53,687 nucleotides of DNA from Actinomycetes bacterium (GTDB taxonomy: Bacteria; Actinomycetota; Acidimicrobiia; IMCC26256; Chersky-534): the NCBI GenBank assembly GCA_025463865.1, contig JAODBH010000218.1, positions 1 through 53,687 on the forward strand, read 5' to 3'. Under the pieces are notes generated by a model that saw only the letters and a list, made by a program, of their open reading frames with translations, had not been told where the DNA came from and did no database searches. Positions 30,395-38,353 of the stretch are shown piece after piece. The first letter of the stretch is position 1; every line of letters begins with the position of its first letter. The translations under genes were made by a program, and so were the position numbers.

Positions 30395-30408
30395 GCGGGG
30401 CTCCTGGC

Positions 30409-30792
30409 TCAGTGGGTCGTGTAGTCGATCGGCGGCGCGTCCTTCACGCCGACCGCGAAGCAGAAGCAGTGGATCCCCGCGTTGTCCGAGATCGGCCGCA
30501 GCGTGTGGATCGTGTCCGGCGGGATGTGCACGAGGTCGCCCTGCGAGATGGGGCAGTCCTCGCCGTCGATCGTCATGATGCCCTTGCCCGACGTGACGTA
30601 ATAGAACTCGTGCGTCGGGTGCTCGTGCGGGAAGACGTAGCTGCCCGCCTTCACCTCGAACTCGTTGGCGAGCTCGAGGTAGCCGCCTTGGGTGATCTCC
30701 TGCATCTCACCCGGGCTGACCAACCACCACACGGGCACGGTCCCGTTGTGCTCGATGACCGGAGCCACGCCTTCGATCGAACGGACGTCCAC
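30409..30792 (-). CDS. Cupin-domain protein (copy 2, tandem paralog)
   Basis: FPHEHPTHEFYYVTSGKGIMTI...GDLVHIPPDTIHTLRP; GTG start. Confidence 0.87.
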   Translation of the reverse strand: MDVRSIEGVAPVIEHNGTVPVWWLVSPGEMQEITQGGYLELANEFEVKAGSYVFPHEHPTHEFYYVTSGKGIMTIDGEDCPISQGDLVHIPPDTIHTLRPISDNAGIHCFCFAVGVKDAPPIDYTTH

Positions 30793-30832
30793 AAGGGTCC
30801 CCTCTCGCGGTTCCAGGGCTTCGCGTCGTATC

Positions 30833-30848
30833 CTGACGCCGACGTCAG
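30833..30848. promoter_or_regulatory. Palindrome between divergent cupin and AllA-like genes
   Basis: CTGACG-CCGA-CGTCAG, overlapping TATCCT (30829-30834). Confidence 0.4.
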
Positions 30849-30867
30849 CCTAGCCGGAGGCCCTCCC

Positions 30868-31413
30868 ATGTCGACCCAGACCGAGCGCACGCTCACGCTC
30901 ACCGCGGTGCCGCTCACCGCCGAGAACTGGGCCCCGTTCGGACAGATTCCGGTCAAGGACACCGAGCCCGTCGACCCGGTGCACCTGGAGTTCACCCGGG
31001 CCGACCCGCACTTCAACTTCATCGGCCACCACTGGACCGAGCTCGACGTGGAGGACGGCGCCCCGATCTGCGACCTCCTCAACCGTCACGACACCCACAC
31101 GCAGACGTTGATGTCGATCGACGTCGACGGCGTGCTCGTGGTCGCGCCCAAAGAGGTCGACTTCTCCGACCCCGCGCACGTCGACACCATGCGCGCGTTC
31201 CTGATCCATCCGCTCCAGGCACTGAGCCTCGAGCTCGGGACGTGGCACTGGGGCCCGTTCCCGCTCGGGCCGGGTGAGATCACCATGGCCAACGTGCAGG
31301 GCAAGGGCTACGCCACCGACAACCTGATCGCCTACGTCCGCCGCGACCTCGGCGTCCGCTGTCCCGTCGTCTGGGACCCGACCTCCTACTCCGTTCCGGG
31401 CGCTCCCGGCTGA
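30868..31413 (+). CDS. Ureidoglycolate lyase (AllA)-like protein
   Basis: AVPLTAENWAPFGQ... LVVAPKEVDFSDPAHVDTMRAFLI...GTWHWGPFPL resembles the AllA pattern (Fxxxx-DxxxLRAF...WHHPLF). Confidence 0.65.
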   Translation: MSTQTERTLTLTAVPLTAENWAPFGQIPVKDTEPVDPVHLEFTRADPHFNFIGHHWTELDVEDGAPICDLLNRHDTHTQTLMSIDVDGVLVVAPKEVDFSDPAHVDTMRAFLIHPLQALSLELGTWHWGPFPLGPGEITMANVQGKGYATDNLIAYVRRDLGVRCPVVWDPTSYSVPGAPG

Positions 31414-31420
31414 CGCTCGA

Positions 31421-31813
31421 TCACGGCGCGGCCGGGTCGCCGCCGAGGGCGCGGGTGAGGCCGTCGAGGTCGGCGACGGTGACGGTCAGCGCCGAGTGTC
31501 CCTTGCGCCGGAGCGGTGACGGCACCTTCTCGGCGAAGTGGATGCACACACCCGCGTCATGGTTGGTGCCGAAGCTGAGGCCGTCGTCGACCATGGAACC
31601 GCGGGCGCCGAACGCGGTCCACCAGCGATAGTGCCGCGTGATGTGCGCGCCCGTGATGTTCTCGAGCGGCGTACCGAGCTTCAGAAAGCCGAACGTGGCC
31701 AGGAACGTGCCGTCGTCCGAAACGGTCACCGCGTCCTTCGAGCTCCGGAACCCGAACGGGAGGAGCAGTGGCAGGTAGGCGCGGTCGACGGCGTAGTCGA
31801 AGCGTTGGGTCAC
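31421..31813 (-). CDS. Conserved hypothetical protein
   Basis: VTQRFDYAVDRAYLPLLLPFGFRSSKDAVTVSDDGTFLATFGFL...; 4-nt overlap with upstream reductase gene. Confidence 0.7.
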   Translation of the reverse strand: MTQRFDYAVDRAYLPLLLPFGFRSSKDAVTVSDDGTFLATFGFLKLGTPLENITGAHITRHYRWWTAFGARGSMVDDGLSFGTNHDAGVCIHFAEKVPSPLRRKGHSALTVTVADLDGLTRALGGDPAAP

Positions 31814-33336
31814 GTCGGCTCCAATCTTCCCGGGATCTCGGTGTCGCTCCGTTGCTTCGCGAGCGTCTCCAGCAGTCGCAGCCAGATCTCGCTGGGGGTG
31901 GGGTAGCTCGGCACCGCGTGCCACAGCGCGGCCAGCGGCGTCTTGGTCACGATTGCGATGGTCGCCCCGTGCACCAGGTCGGAGATCTCAGTGCCGACGA
32001 AGGTCGCGCCGACCACGGTGTCGGTGGACGGGTCGATCACCAGCTTGGCCCGGCCGACGTAGTCGTCGCGCAGCACGCGCGTCCCCCCGAGCGCGGCCAG
32101 GTCGTACTCGACGGCCTCGACGTCGATTCCGGCGTCGCGGGCGTCCCGCTCGGTGAGGCCGACCGATCCGACGGCCGGTTCGGTGAAGGTCACCTGCGGA
32201 ACCTGGTCGTGGTCGGCGTGGTCGAGATGGCGGCTGAAGGTGCCGCCGTCCAGCGGCTTCCCCTGCGCCCGCGCGGCGATCACCGCGCCGGCGATCCGCG
32301 CCTGGTACTTGCCCATGTGCGTGAGCAACGCGCGGCCGTTGACGTCACCCACCGCGTACAACCAACCGCCCCGGACACCCGTGACCGTGAGGTGGTCGTC
32401 GACGGTGACGAAGCCGCCTGCTTCGACGCCGACCGAGGCAAGCCCGATGTCGTCGGACCTCGGCCGTCGGCCGGCCGCGACCACGATCTCGTCGGCGACG
32501 ACGGTCGCACCCTTCGCGAGGGTCACGACCACCTCGCCGCCGTGGATCTCGCCGCAGCCCGCGGCGTTGACCTCAGCGCGCGACACCGACCGCACCGTGG
32601 TGCCGAGCTCGACCCTGGCCCCGCACGCCCTCAGGCCGTCGGCCACCATCGCACCGGCGAAGGGCTCGTTCTTGGCCAGCAGGTACGGCACGTCCTGGAC
32701 GAGGGTGAGCTCCACGACGCCGAGGCCGAGAAGCCAGGTCGCGGCTTCGCAGGCGACGGGCCCACCGCCGACGATCACGACCCGGCGCGGCACCGTGTGG
32801 AGGTTGGTGACGTCGCGGGAGATCCATGGCCGCGCCGCGCGTAGTCCCGGGATGTCGGGTACCGACGCCGAGGTCCCGGTGCCGAGCACGACGGCCTGGC
32901 GCGCGGTGATCGTCCGGGTGCCGCCGTCGGGCTTGGTCACCACGACGCGGCGCTCGCCGTCGAGGCGACCGTGCCCGCGGATCACGTCGATCCCCGTGGT
33001 CATGCACCACTGCACCTGCGAGCTGTCGTCGAGGTGATTGACGATGGAATCGCGTCGGGCGAGCACGGCGTCCACGTCGACGGTGCGGTCGCCGATGGCC
33101 TCCTTCACGCCGGCGAGGTGACGCCCGAGATCGAGCACCTCGACCGGGCGCAGCAGTCCCTTGCTCGGCATGCACGCCCAGTACGAGCACTCGCCGCCGA
33201 CGAGCTCGGCTTCGACGATCACGGCCTCGAGGCCCGAGTCCTGGGTCGCGTACTGCGCGGCGACCTCACCGGGAGGGCCGCCACCGATGACGACGACATC
33301 CCACTCGGTGCGGTCGGGATCGATGGACGCGGGCAT
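31810..33336 (-). CDS. Pyridine nucleotide-disulfide oxidoreductase (dihydrolipoamide dehydrogenase/mercuric reductase-like)
   Basis: VVVIGGGPPGEVAAQYA, redox motif GGECSYWACMPSK, C-terminal dimerization domain. Confidence 0.9.
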   Translation of the reverse strand: MPASIDPDRTEWDVVVIGGGPPGEVAAQYATQDSGLEAVIVEAELVGGECSYWACMPSKGLLRPVEVLDLGRHLAGVKEAIGDRTVDVDAVLARRDSIVNHLDDSSQVQWCMTTGIDVIRGHGRLDGERRVVVTKPDGGTRTITARQAVVLGTGTSASVPDIPGLRAARPWISRDVTNLHTVPRRVVIVGGGPVACEAATWLLGLGVVELTLVQDVPYLLAKNEPFAGAMVADGLRACGARVELGTTVRSVSRAEVNAAGCGEIHGGEVVVTLAKGATVVADEIVVAAGRRPRSDDIGLASVGVEAGGFVTVDDHLTVTGVRGGWLYAVGDVNGRALLTHMGKYQARIAGAVIAARAQGKPLDGGTFSRHLDHADHDQVPQVTFTEPAVGSVGLTERDARDAGIDVEAVEYDLAALGGTRVLRDDYVGRAKLVIDPSTDTVVGATFVGTEISDLVHGATIAIVTKTPLAALWHAVPSYPTPSEIWLRLLETLAKQRSDTEIPGRLEPT

Positions 33337-33404
33337 GCAGGCACGCTAGCCACGGCAGGCTTCGTTCCGACGCCCGGCTTCCCGCGCGGCCGTTCACGGC
33401 ACGG

Positions 33405-33426
33405 CTCGCCGGCGCGACCCGGCGAG
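33405..33426 (-). terminator. Hairpin without U-tract downstream of the UGSC-family gene
   Basis: CTCGCCGG-6nt-CCGGCGAG perfect 8-bp stem, 28 nt past the stop at 33455. Confidence 0.5.
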
Positions 33427-33454
33427 GGTCACACCGGAGGTCAGTTGCGGACCC

Positions 33455-34006
33455 TTAGCTGGGGGTGACGCCCAGCATGTCGAGGGCCTGGGGCCAGTAC
33501 TTCTCGGCGATGTCGTGGAGCTCGTCCTCTGGGAGCGCCTCGAGCGGGTACGGCATGACGAGGACCTTGAGGTCGCGGTGGCCCAGGAAGTTGGCAACGT
33601 TGTGGCCGTGGGTCTCGAACTCGCTGGTGACGATCGCGACCGACGCCTTGGCCTGGTCCTCGACCTCGACGGCGTCCGTGATCGTGAACGACGTGCACGA
33701 CCCGCAGGTGCCGAGGCCGATGAACGCGCCGTCGACCTCGCCCGCGAAGTCCTCGATCTTCTTCTTGTCGCGGACGCGGCCCCGGCCGGTCTGGCCACCC
33801 GCGTCGACCTGGATGGTCTTCGCGCCCGCCGCCTCGAGCCGCTGCTTCCAGTCTTCGGCGATGATCCGCCACGAGCGCCACGCGGTATCGGTGCGGAGCC
33901 CGATGGTGAGGCCGGCGAGCGGCTTGTCGAGGGTGTAGCTCGGCGCGCTGACGTCGGGCGCCTTGGGTGCCGTCGGGCGTCGGATCAGAACCGTCGATGC
34001 TGCCAT
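33455..34006 (-). CDS. UGSC-family-like protein (Cys version, CGSC motif)
   Basis: GTCGSCTSFTITDAVEVEDQAKASVAIVTSEFETHGHNVANFLGHRDLKVLVMPYPLEAL; codons TGC GGG TCG TGC so Cys, not Sec. Confidence 0.65.
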   Translation of the reverse strand: MAASTVLIRRPTAPKAPDVSAPSYTLDKPLAGLTIGLRTDTAWRSWRIIAEDWKQRLEAAGAKTIQVDAGGQTGRGRVRDKKKIEDFAGEVDGAFIGLGTCGSCTSFTITDAVEVEDQAKASVAIVTSEFETHGHNVANFLGHRDLKVLVMPYPLEALPEDELHDIAEKYWPQALDMLGVTPS

Positions 34007-34080
34007 TCGCGTACTCCCTCGAAACGCCGGTCGCGGCGGACGCCGCCCGGCAACCCTATGCCCGTGTACGGGCCTGATAT

Positions 34081-34099
34081 CCCGGGACGGTGTCCCGGG
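34081..34099 (-). terminator. Hairpin downstream of tauD-like gene (second hairpin GCCCG-TGTA-CGGGC at 34060-34073)
   Basis: CCCGGGAC-GGT-GTCCCGGG, 4 nt past the stop at 34104. Confidence 0.5.
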
Positions 34100-34103
34100 C
34101 CGT

Positions 34104-34949
34104 TCAGCTGTCGGTCCCGATCGTGATCAGCGCCGGGAGGAGCTCGATGACCGAGAACTCGTTCATCGATGTGCGGCGGAACGTGCGTTCGCCGCCCTGA
34201 CTGACGTCGCCGCGTGCGTGTTGCAGCGCGACGTTGTCCCACACGACGAGGTCGCCCAGTTGCCAGTGGTGCACGTAGATGTTTTCGTCCGCATACAGGT
34301 GCGCGAACAGGTCGTCGAGCAGCTGCGCGCTCTCATCACGCGCAAGCCCTTCAATGCTGTGCGCATGGAGGTCGGTCACGTAGAGCACCTCCTGGCCGTT
34401 GCGCGGGTGCTCGAACAGTGCGGGCCGCAGCATCTCGGGGTCGGTGCCGATGACGTCGAGGTCACGGGCCTTGAACTCGCGCAGGTTCGTCGACACCGGC
34501 AGCACGTGGTGCACCGAACGGCCCTCGACACGCGCGCGCAGGTCGGGCGGGAGCGTCGCGGCCGCGTGCGCGCTGCTCGCGAACAACGTCTCCGTGCCGC
34601 CCTCGGGAAGCGCGACCGCATACAGCGCGAGGCCATGGACGGGGGAGCGGGTGAACGAGAGATCGGAGTGGAATGGCAGCATGCCGCTGCCACCGCCACC
34701 GTCGATCATCTCGATGTTGGAGATGAACGCGGAGCGGTTGCCGTTCCCCATGTCGTCGATGAGGGGGCCGAAGAGTCCGACGAACGCCTCCTGAGCGGGA
34801 GGTTCGAACGACTGGCCGCGGATGAGCAGGAGGTGGTGCTCGTCGTACGCCTGGAGCAGCGTGGCGAGCTCGTCGGGCGTGGGGGCCTTCGTGGCGTCGA
34901 AGCCCCGGACCTCGACACCTAGCGCGGCAGAGAGAGGAATGAGTTCCAT
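34104..34949 (-). CDS. TauD/TfdA family alpha-ketoglutarate-dependent dioxygenase
   Basis: FHSDLSFTRSPVHGLALYAVALPEGGTETLFAS (HxD), GDLVVWDNVALQHARGDVSQGGERTFRRTSM (distal His/Arg). Confidence 0.88.
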   Translation of the reverse strand: MELIPLSAALGVEVRGFDATKAPTPDELATLLQAYDEHHLLLIRGQSFEPPAQEAFVGLFGPLIDDMGNGNRSAFISNIEMIDGGGGSGMLPFHSDLSFTRSPVHGLALYAVALPEGGTETLFASSAHAAATLPPDLRARVEGRSVHHVLPVSTNLREFKARDLDVIGTDPEMLRPALFEHPRNGQEVLYVTDLHAHSIEGLARDESAQLLDDLFAHLYADENIYVHHWQLGDLVVWDNVALQHARGDVSQGGERTFRRTSMNEFSVIELLPALITIGTDS

Positions 34950-34960
34950 GGCGGTCTCCC

Positions 34961-35002
34961 CCCGGAATCGATGCTCTTGCATGAATCGTGACAGATTCCG
35001 GG
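34961..35002 (-). promoter_or_regulatory. Inverted repeat in the tauD-like leader, touching the Shine-Dalgarno
   Basis: CCCGGAATC (34961-34969) and GATTCCGGG (34994-35002); nested ATGC-TCTT-GCAT at 34971-34982. Confidence 0.5.
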
Positions 35003-35045
35003 CAGGAAGTCACGGCTCCGTCCCGTGGGACCGCCCGGTACCCTT

Positions 35046-35084
35046 CCCCGCACGCCGCCCAGGCTCATGGGCGGCGGTGCGGGG
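35046..35084 (+). promoter_or_regulatory. 15-bp hairpin with one bulge that includes the first four bases of the tRNA
   Basis: CCCCGCACGCCGCCC-AGGCTCAT-GGGCGGCGGTGCGGGG. Confidence 0.6.
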
Positions 35085-35153
35085 GTGTAGCTCCGTGGTT
35101 AGAGCAGCGGACTCATAATCCGTCGGTCGGTGGTTCGATACCACCCGCCCCCA
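35081..35153 (+). tRNA. tRNA with CAT anticodon (elongator Met or Ile2; not initiator)
   Basis: Acceptor GGGGGTG/CGCCCCC, anticodon loop CTCATAA, T-arm GGTGG-TTCGATA-CCACC; G1-C72 pair excludes initiator; no encoded CCA. Confidence 0.93.
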
Positions 35154-35178
35154 CGAGAACGTCTCCAGAAGCGCTGGC

Positions 35179-35221
35179 CTCTTCGCCGAACCGGCGAGAG
35201 ACCCGCCTCCCGACGGGGAGG
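35179..35221 (+). terminator. Two tandem hairpins downstream of the CAT tRNA
   Basis: CTCT(t)CGCCG-AAC-CGGCGAGAG (35179-35200) and CCTCCC-GACG-GGGAGG (35206-35221). Confidence 0.5.
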
Positions 35222-35420
35222 ACGATCGTTCGCGGCGCTTCCCGTACGAGGTTCCGCTTCCAGCCAGAGTGGCCGGCCTCAGATAGACAGAAGCGAGATC
35301 GATCTCGACACCGGCCGCTCCCGGCCTCGAGCTCGGAACCGGTGCGCGCGGAAGTCGCAAAGTTCCCGTTCGGACGGCGAGCGCGCAGTCCGCTGTCCGA
35401 ACGGCCTTACCTCCTCCAGG

Positions 35421-36716
35421 TCAAAGCTCCGAGAGCCGCGTCGGCCGGCTGTATGGATCAACAGCTCGGGACGTGCCGAACGCAGGTACCTCGAATCGCT
35501 CGCCGACCTGTACGGGAACCGTTTCGACGCGCCGGCCGGTAGGCACGGTGTCGGTGTCGGAGTCGGGAGGCGGGTGGTGGCGCATGCGATGCAGCCGTAC
35601 CGTCACCAGCCCGAGCAGCACCCACAACAACGAGTTGCGCACCAGCACGATCGAGGCGGGAAAGCCATCGCCCGCGCCCAGCTCGCGCACGAGGTCGAAG
35701 CCGAGCGTGCTGAGTGCGCCGATCACGGCGGTGAGCCAGCCGACGGCTCGCTCGCCACCGGCTGCGGCGATGGCGGCGAACGGAAGCAGCCACGAGGCGT
35801 ATTGAGGCGAAAGGACCGTAGCGGTCACCAGCAGCGCGGCGATCACGCCTACGGAGGCAAGGCCGTCGACGATCCGGGGCTCGATTGAGCGGGTGCGGTT
35901 CGCGAGGACCCAGATGCCGGCCCCGAGCGCGAGTCCGAATAGCGGAAGACCGGTCCGGGCCCACGCGGGCGCGATACCCGTGCGCCACGCGCCAGCCTCG
36001 AAGTACGTGCGTCCCGAGAAGGCTGTGTGCACGAAGGCTCCGACCGTGCTCTCGATCTGCCAGCCACGGGCACCGCGGAACGTGAGCACCTGCACAGGCG
36101 CGTCGGAGCCACCGAACGCTATCCAGGCGCCGAGGCCCGCAATCCCGACGGTCGCAAACGCTATGAGCGATCGCCACGATTGACGGACGAGAAGCGTCGG
36201 TGCGAGCGCGATCGGCCACACCTTGGCGAAGCACGCGAGGGCCAACATTCCTGGTCCCGAAAGCAGCCGTCGCCGCCGAACCAACGCCATGCCGGTGACC
36301 GCCAGGAATACAGACAGCAGGTCCAGACGCAGGTAGAGGAACGGGTACCAGATGAACGCCAAGCCGATCAGGAGGTAGAGCACAGCGGCCTTGCGCCCCC
36401 ATCCCCATGCCATCACGGCCGCGATGGCGAGGTCGAGCACGACTTGCGACCACATAACGTTCACCGTCGACTCCCGCACCGTGCGGCCGTTCAGCGCGTC
36501 GATTGCGGCCACCGTCAGCGGCGGGTATTCCACCGGGAAGTCGCGGTACGGCGTTCCCGCGTGATTCGCGATCCGATGGAAGCGGCGCACGTCCCCGGGC
36601 AGCACAGTCTGCTTGCCCTGGGTCGCGTGGCCTTCGAGCGCCACCCCCACGATCACGAGGCGAACGAGGACGAGGGCCCCTACGAGGCAGGCGATCCTCC
36701 GAGGCGTCGCGACCAT
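35421..36716 (-). CDS. DUF2029/GT87-like membrane glycosyltransferase
   Basis: Multi-TM; YRDFPVEYPPLTVAAIDALNG, YLRLDLLSVFLAVTGMALVRRRR, VLSPQYASWLLPF. Confidence 0.82.
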   Translation of the reverse strand: MVATPRRIACLVGALVLVRLVIVGVALEGHATQGKQTVLPGDVRRFHRIANHAGTPYRDFPVEYPPLTVAAIDALNGRTVRESTVNVMWSQVVLDLAIAAVMAWGWGRKAAVLYLLIGLAFIWYPFLYLRLDLLSVFLAVTGMALVRRRRLLSGPGMLALACFAKVWPIALAPTLLVRQSWRSLIAFATVGIAGLGAWIAFGGSDAPVQVLTFRGARGWQIESTVGAFVHTAFSGRTYFEAGAWRTGIAPAWARTGLPLFGLALGAGIWVLANRTRSIEPRIVDGLASVGVIAALLVTATVLSPQYASWLLPFAAIAAAGGERAVGWLTAVIGALSTLGFDLVRELGAGDGFPASIVLVRNSLLWVLLGLVTVRLHRMRHHPPPDSDTDTVPTGRRVETVPVQVGERFEVPAFGTSRAVDPYSRPTRLSEL

Positions 36717-36896
36717 CTCACCGTATCTACCCCGGCGGCCGTGAGAACCGAGTGAGATTGCGACGGCCTCCACCTGGCACCTGCCGTTCAGGCCTCGGGC
36801 CGCCCCGTGCTTCGGGGCCCACCGTTCTCATTGGAGCCTCATGGTGTCGAAATAGCTCCGGGTGGATCATGACGATTCGGGAATCTTTTCCGTGCG

Positions 36897-37200
36897 TTGT
36901 CCGAGCAGGCAAGACGCTGGTCAGCGGGTTTCCGCTTTGGCATGGGCGTAGCCGCGACGGGAGCATTGTTGGCGGCGACCTTCGCCACCGCGATGCGTTG
37001 GCCGACGGGCTCCTATGAGGCTTGGTTCTTGTGGGTGGCGGTTCGAGCGAACTCAGGAACTCCGCTGTACCGCGGCGTTGACTACGTCACGACACCGTCG
37101 CTATGTGGTCGATGCCGGGTCGGCATTGCGACGGTGGCCTCGTCAACCATCGAACCCGTCGGCGCCATGCCCGTGGTCACGGCACAGGCGGCAGCGTGGA
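36897..37200 (+). pseudogene. Possible truncated remnant of a membrane glycosyltransferase N-terminus
   Basis: GALLAATFATAMRWPTGSYEAWFLWVAVRANSGTPLYRGVDYVTTPS then loss of coherent reading frame. Confidence 0.4.
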
Positions 37201-37220
37201 CCCGCCCCCACCCAACCTGC

Positions 37221-38135
37221 CTACGGCGAACCGTGGGCTATGACCTCGCTGCCGTAGCGGTCGAGGGCTTCGATGGCGTGCGCGAGGGAGTCGCCGGGGA
37301 CGGAGACGCTGTTCCAGGTCACGCCCATCGCCGCCATGCGATCGAGTGACTCGAGGTGGGCGGTCGGCTCGAAGTCGTCGTCGGCCGGACCCGGCAGGCC
37401 GGTGGTGAAGGCGACGTCGATGGTGGCGCGATCCCGGCCGGCCTCGTCGACGTGTCGCCAAAGGTGCTGGAGCATCGGAGCGAGGTCGTCGAGCCCGTCG
37501 AGCGGCACGGTGCGCGAAGTCTGCGCGAGTGTCGCCGTGGCCGGGAACGGGTTCCAACCATCTCCGTGCGCGGCGACGCGGCGGCGGGTGAGCGCGCTGT
37601 TCCCGCCGATCCAGATCGGGACGTGCACCGGCTTCGGGTTCGCCGAGACCGCAGACGCCACGAACCCGGTGCCCTCGAACGCGTACTCGTCCTCGGACCA
37701 CACCCCCCGGAGTACGGAGAGGGCCTCGTCGAACAGGACGTTTCGCTGCTCGAAGTCGACGCCCAGCGCCCGGTACTCGCCGCGCAGGTAGCCCGTCGCC
37801 ACTGACAGCACGAACCGGCCTTCCGAGAGGGCGTCGAGGGTGGCGGCCGCCTTCGCGACCAGGAAGGGGTTCCGGTACGGGAGGACGAGGATGTTGGGGA
37901 TGAGCCGGAGCCGCTCGGTGACGGCCGCGACGAGCGTGAGCGCGACGAACGGATCCAGGGCGTCGTGACCGCCCGCGCTGAGCCACTTCTGCGACGGCGC
38001 CGGATGGTCGGTGAATCCGATGCCGTCGAATCCGGCGGCTTCGGCGGCCTCGGCGAAGCGCGTGATCCCCGCCCGGCTGACGAACTCGGGATTGAACGGG
38101 TGCACCAAGAGGGGGTAGGTCGTCCAGTGATTCAT
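37221..38135 (-). CDS. LLM-class (probably F420-dependent) oxidoreductase
   Basis: AEAAGFDGIGFTDHPAPSQKWL, LVAAVTERLRLIPNILVLPYRNPFLVAKAAATLDALSEGRFVLSVATGYLRGEY. Confidence 0.9.
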   Translation of the reverse strand: MNHWTTYPLLVHPFNPEFVSRAGITRFAEAAEAAGFDGIGFTDHPAPSQKWLSAGGHDALDPFVALTLVAAVTERLRLIPNILVLPYRNPFLVAKAAATLDALSEGRFVLSVATGYLRGEYRALGVDFEQRNVLFDEALSVLRGVWSEDEYAFEGTGFVASAVSANPKPVHVPIWIGGNSALTRRRVAAHGDGWNPFPATATLAQTSRTVPLDGLDDLAPMLQHLWRHVDEAGRDRATIDVAFTTGLPGPADDDFEPTAHLESLDRMAAMGVTWNSVSVPGDSLAHAIEALDRYGSEVIAHGSP

Positions 38136-38246
38136 CGGCGCACAATCTCACGGCCCGGTTGTCAGGAACAGCACAGCCGGGCGCCCTCTCGTTGCGCTCC
38201 GCCGAACTGACCCGATGCGTTCCCTCGAAGTGATCGGTCGTACGTC

Positions 38247-38320
38247 GGCGGGAAGCCCGAGCCCCGCCAACCTGCCCTGCGGCCACCCTGGCTTTCGCCG
38301 GGTTCGCAGGGTTGTTCTAA
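38247..38320 (+). promoter_or_regulatory. Two-hairpin structured leader upstream of the PAS-GGDEF-EAL gene
   Basis: GGCGGG...CCCGCC (38247-38268), then CCCTGCG...CGCAGGG (38275-38311) with an inner CCTGGC/GCCGGG stem, followed by TTGTTCT. Confidence 0.45.
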
Positions 38321-38353
38321 GGCGTGGTCGTCCACGTGCCGATCTGTCCCCTT

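Noticed and set aside
33700-33730. Possible selenocysteine codon at the UGSC motif
   Set aside because: Both motif positions are TGC (Cys); no in-frame TGA.
35081-35153. tRNA as an integration (att) site of a genomic island
   Set aside because: No integrase and no second copy of the tRNA 3' end seen in the window.
34988-35542. 184-aa plus-strand ORF across the tRNA
   Set aside because: Runs through the CAT tRNA and into the 3' end of the GT87-like gene; Arg/Pro-rich, no domain.
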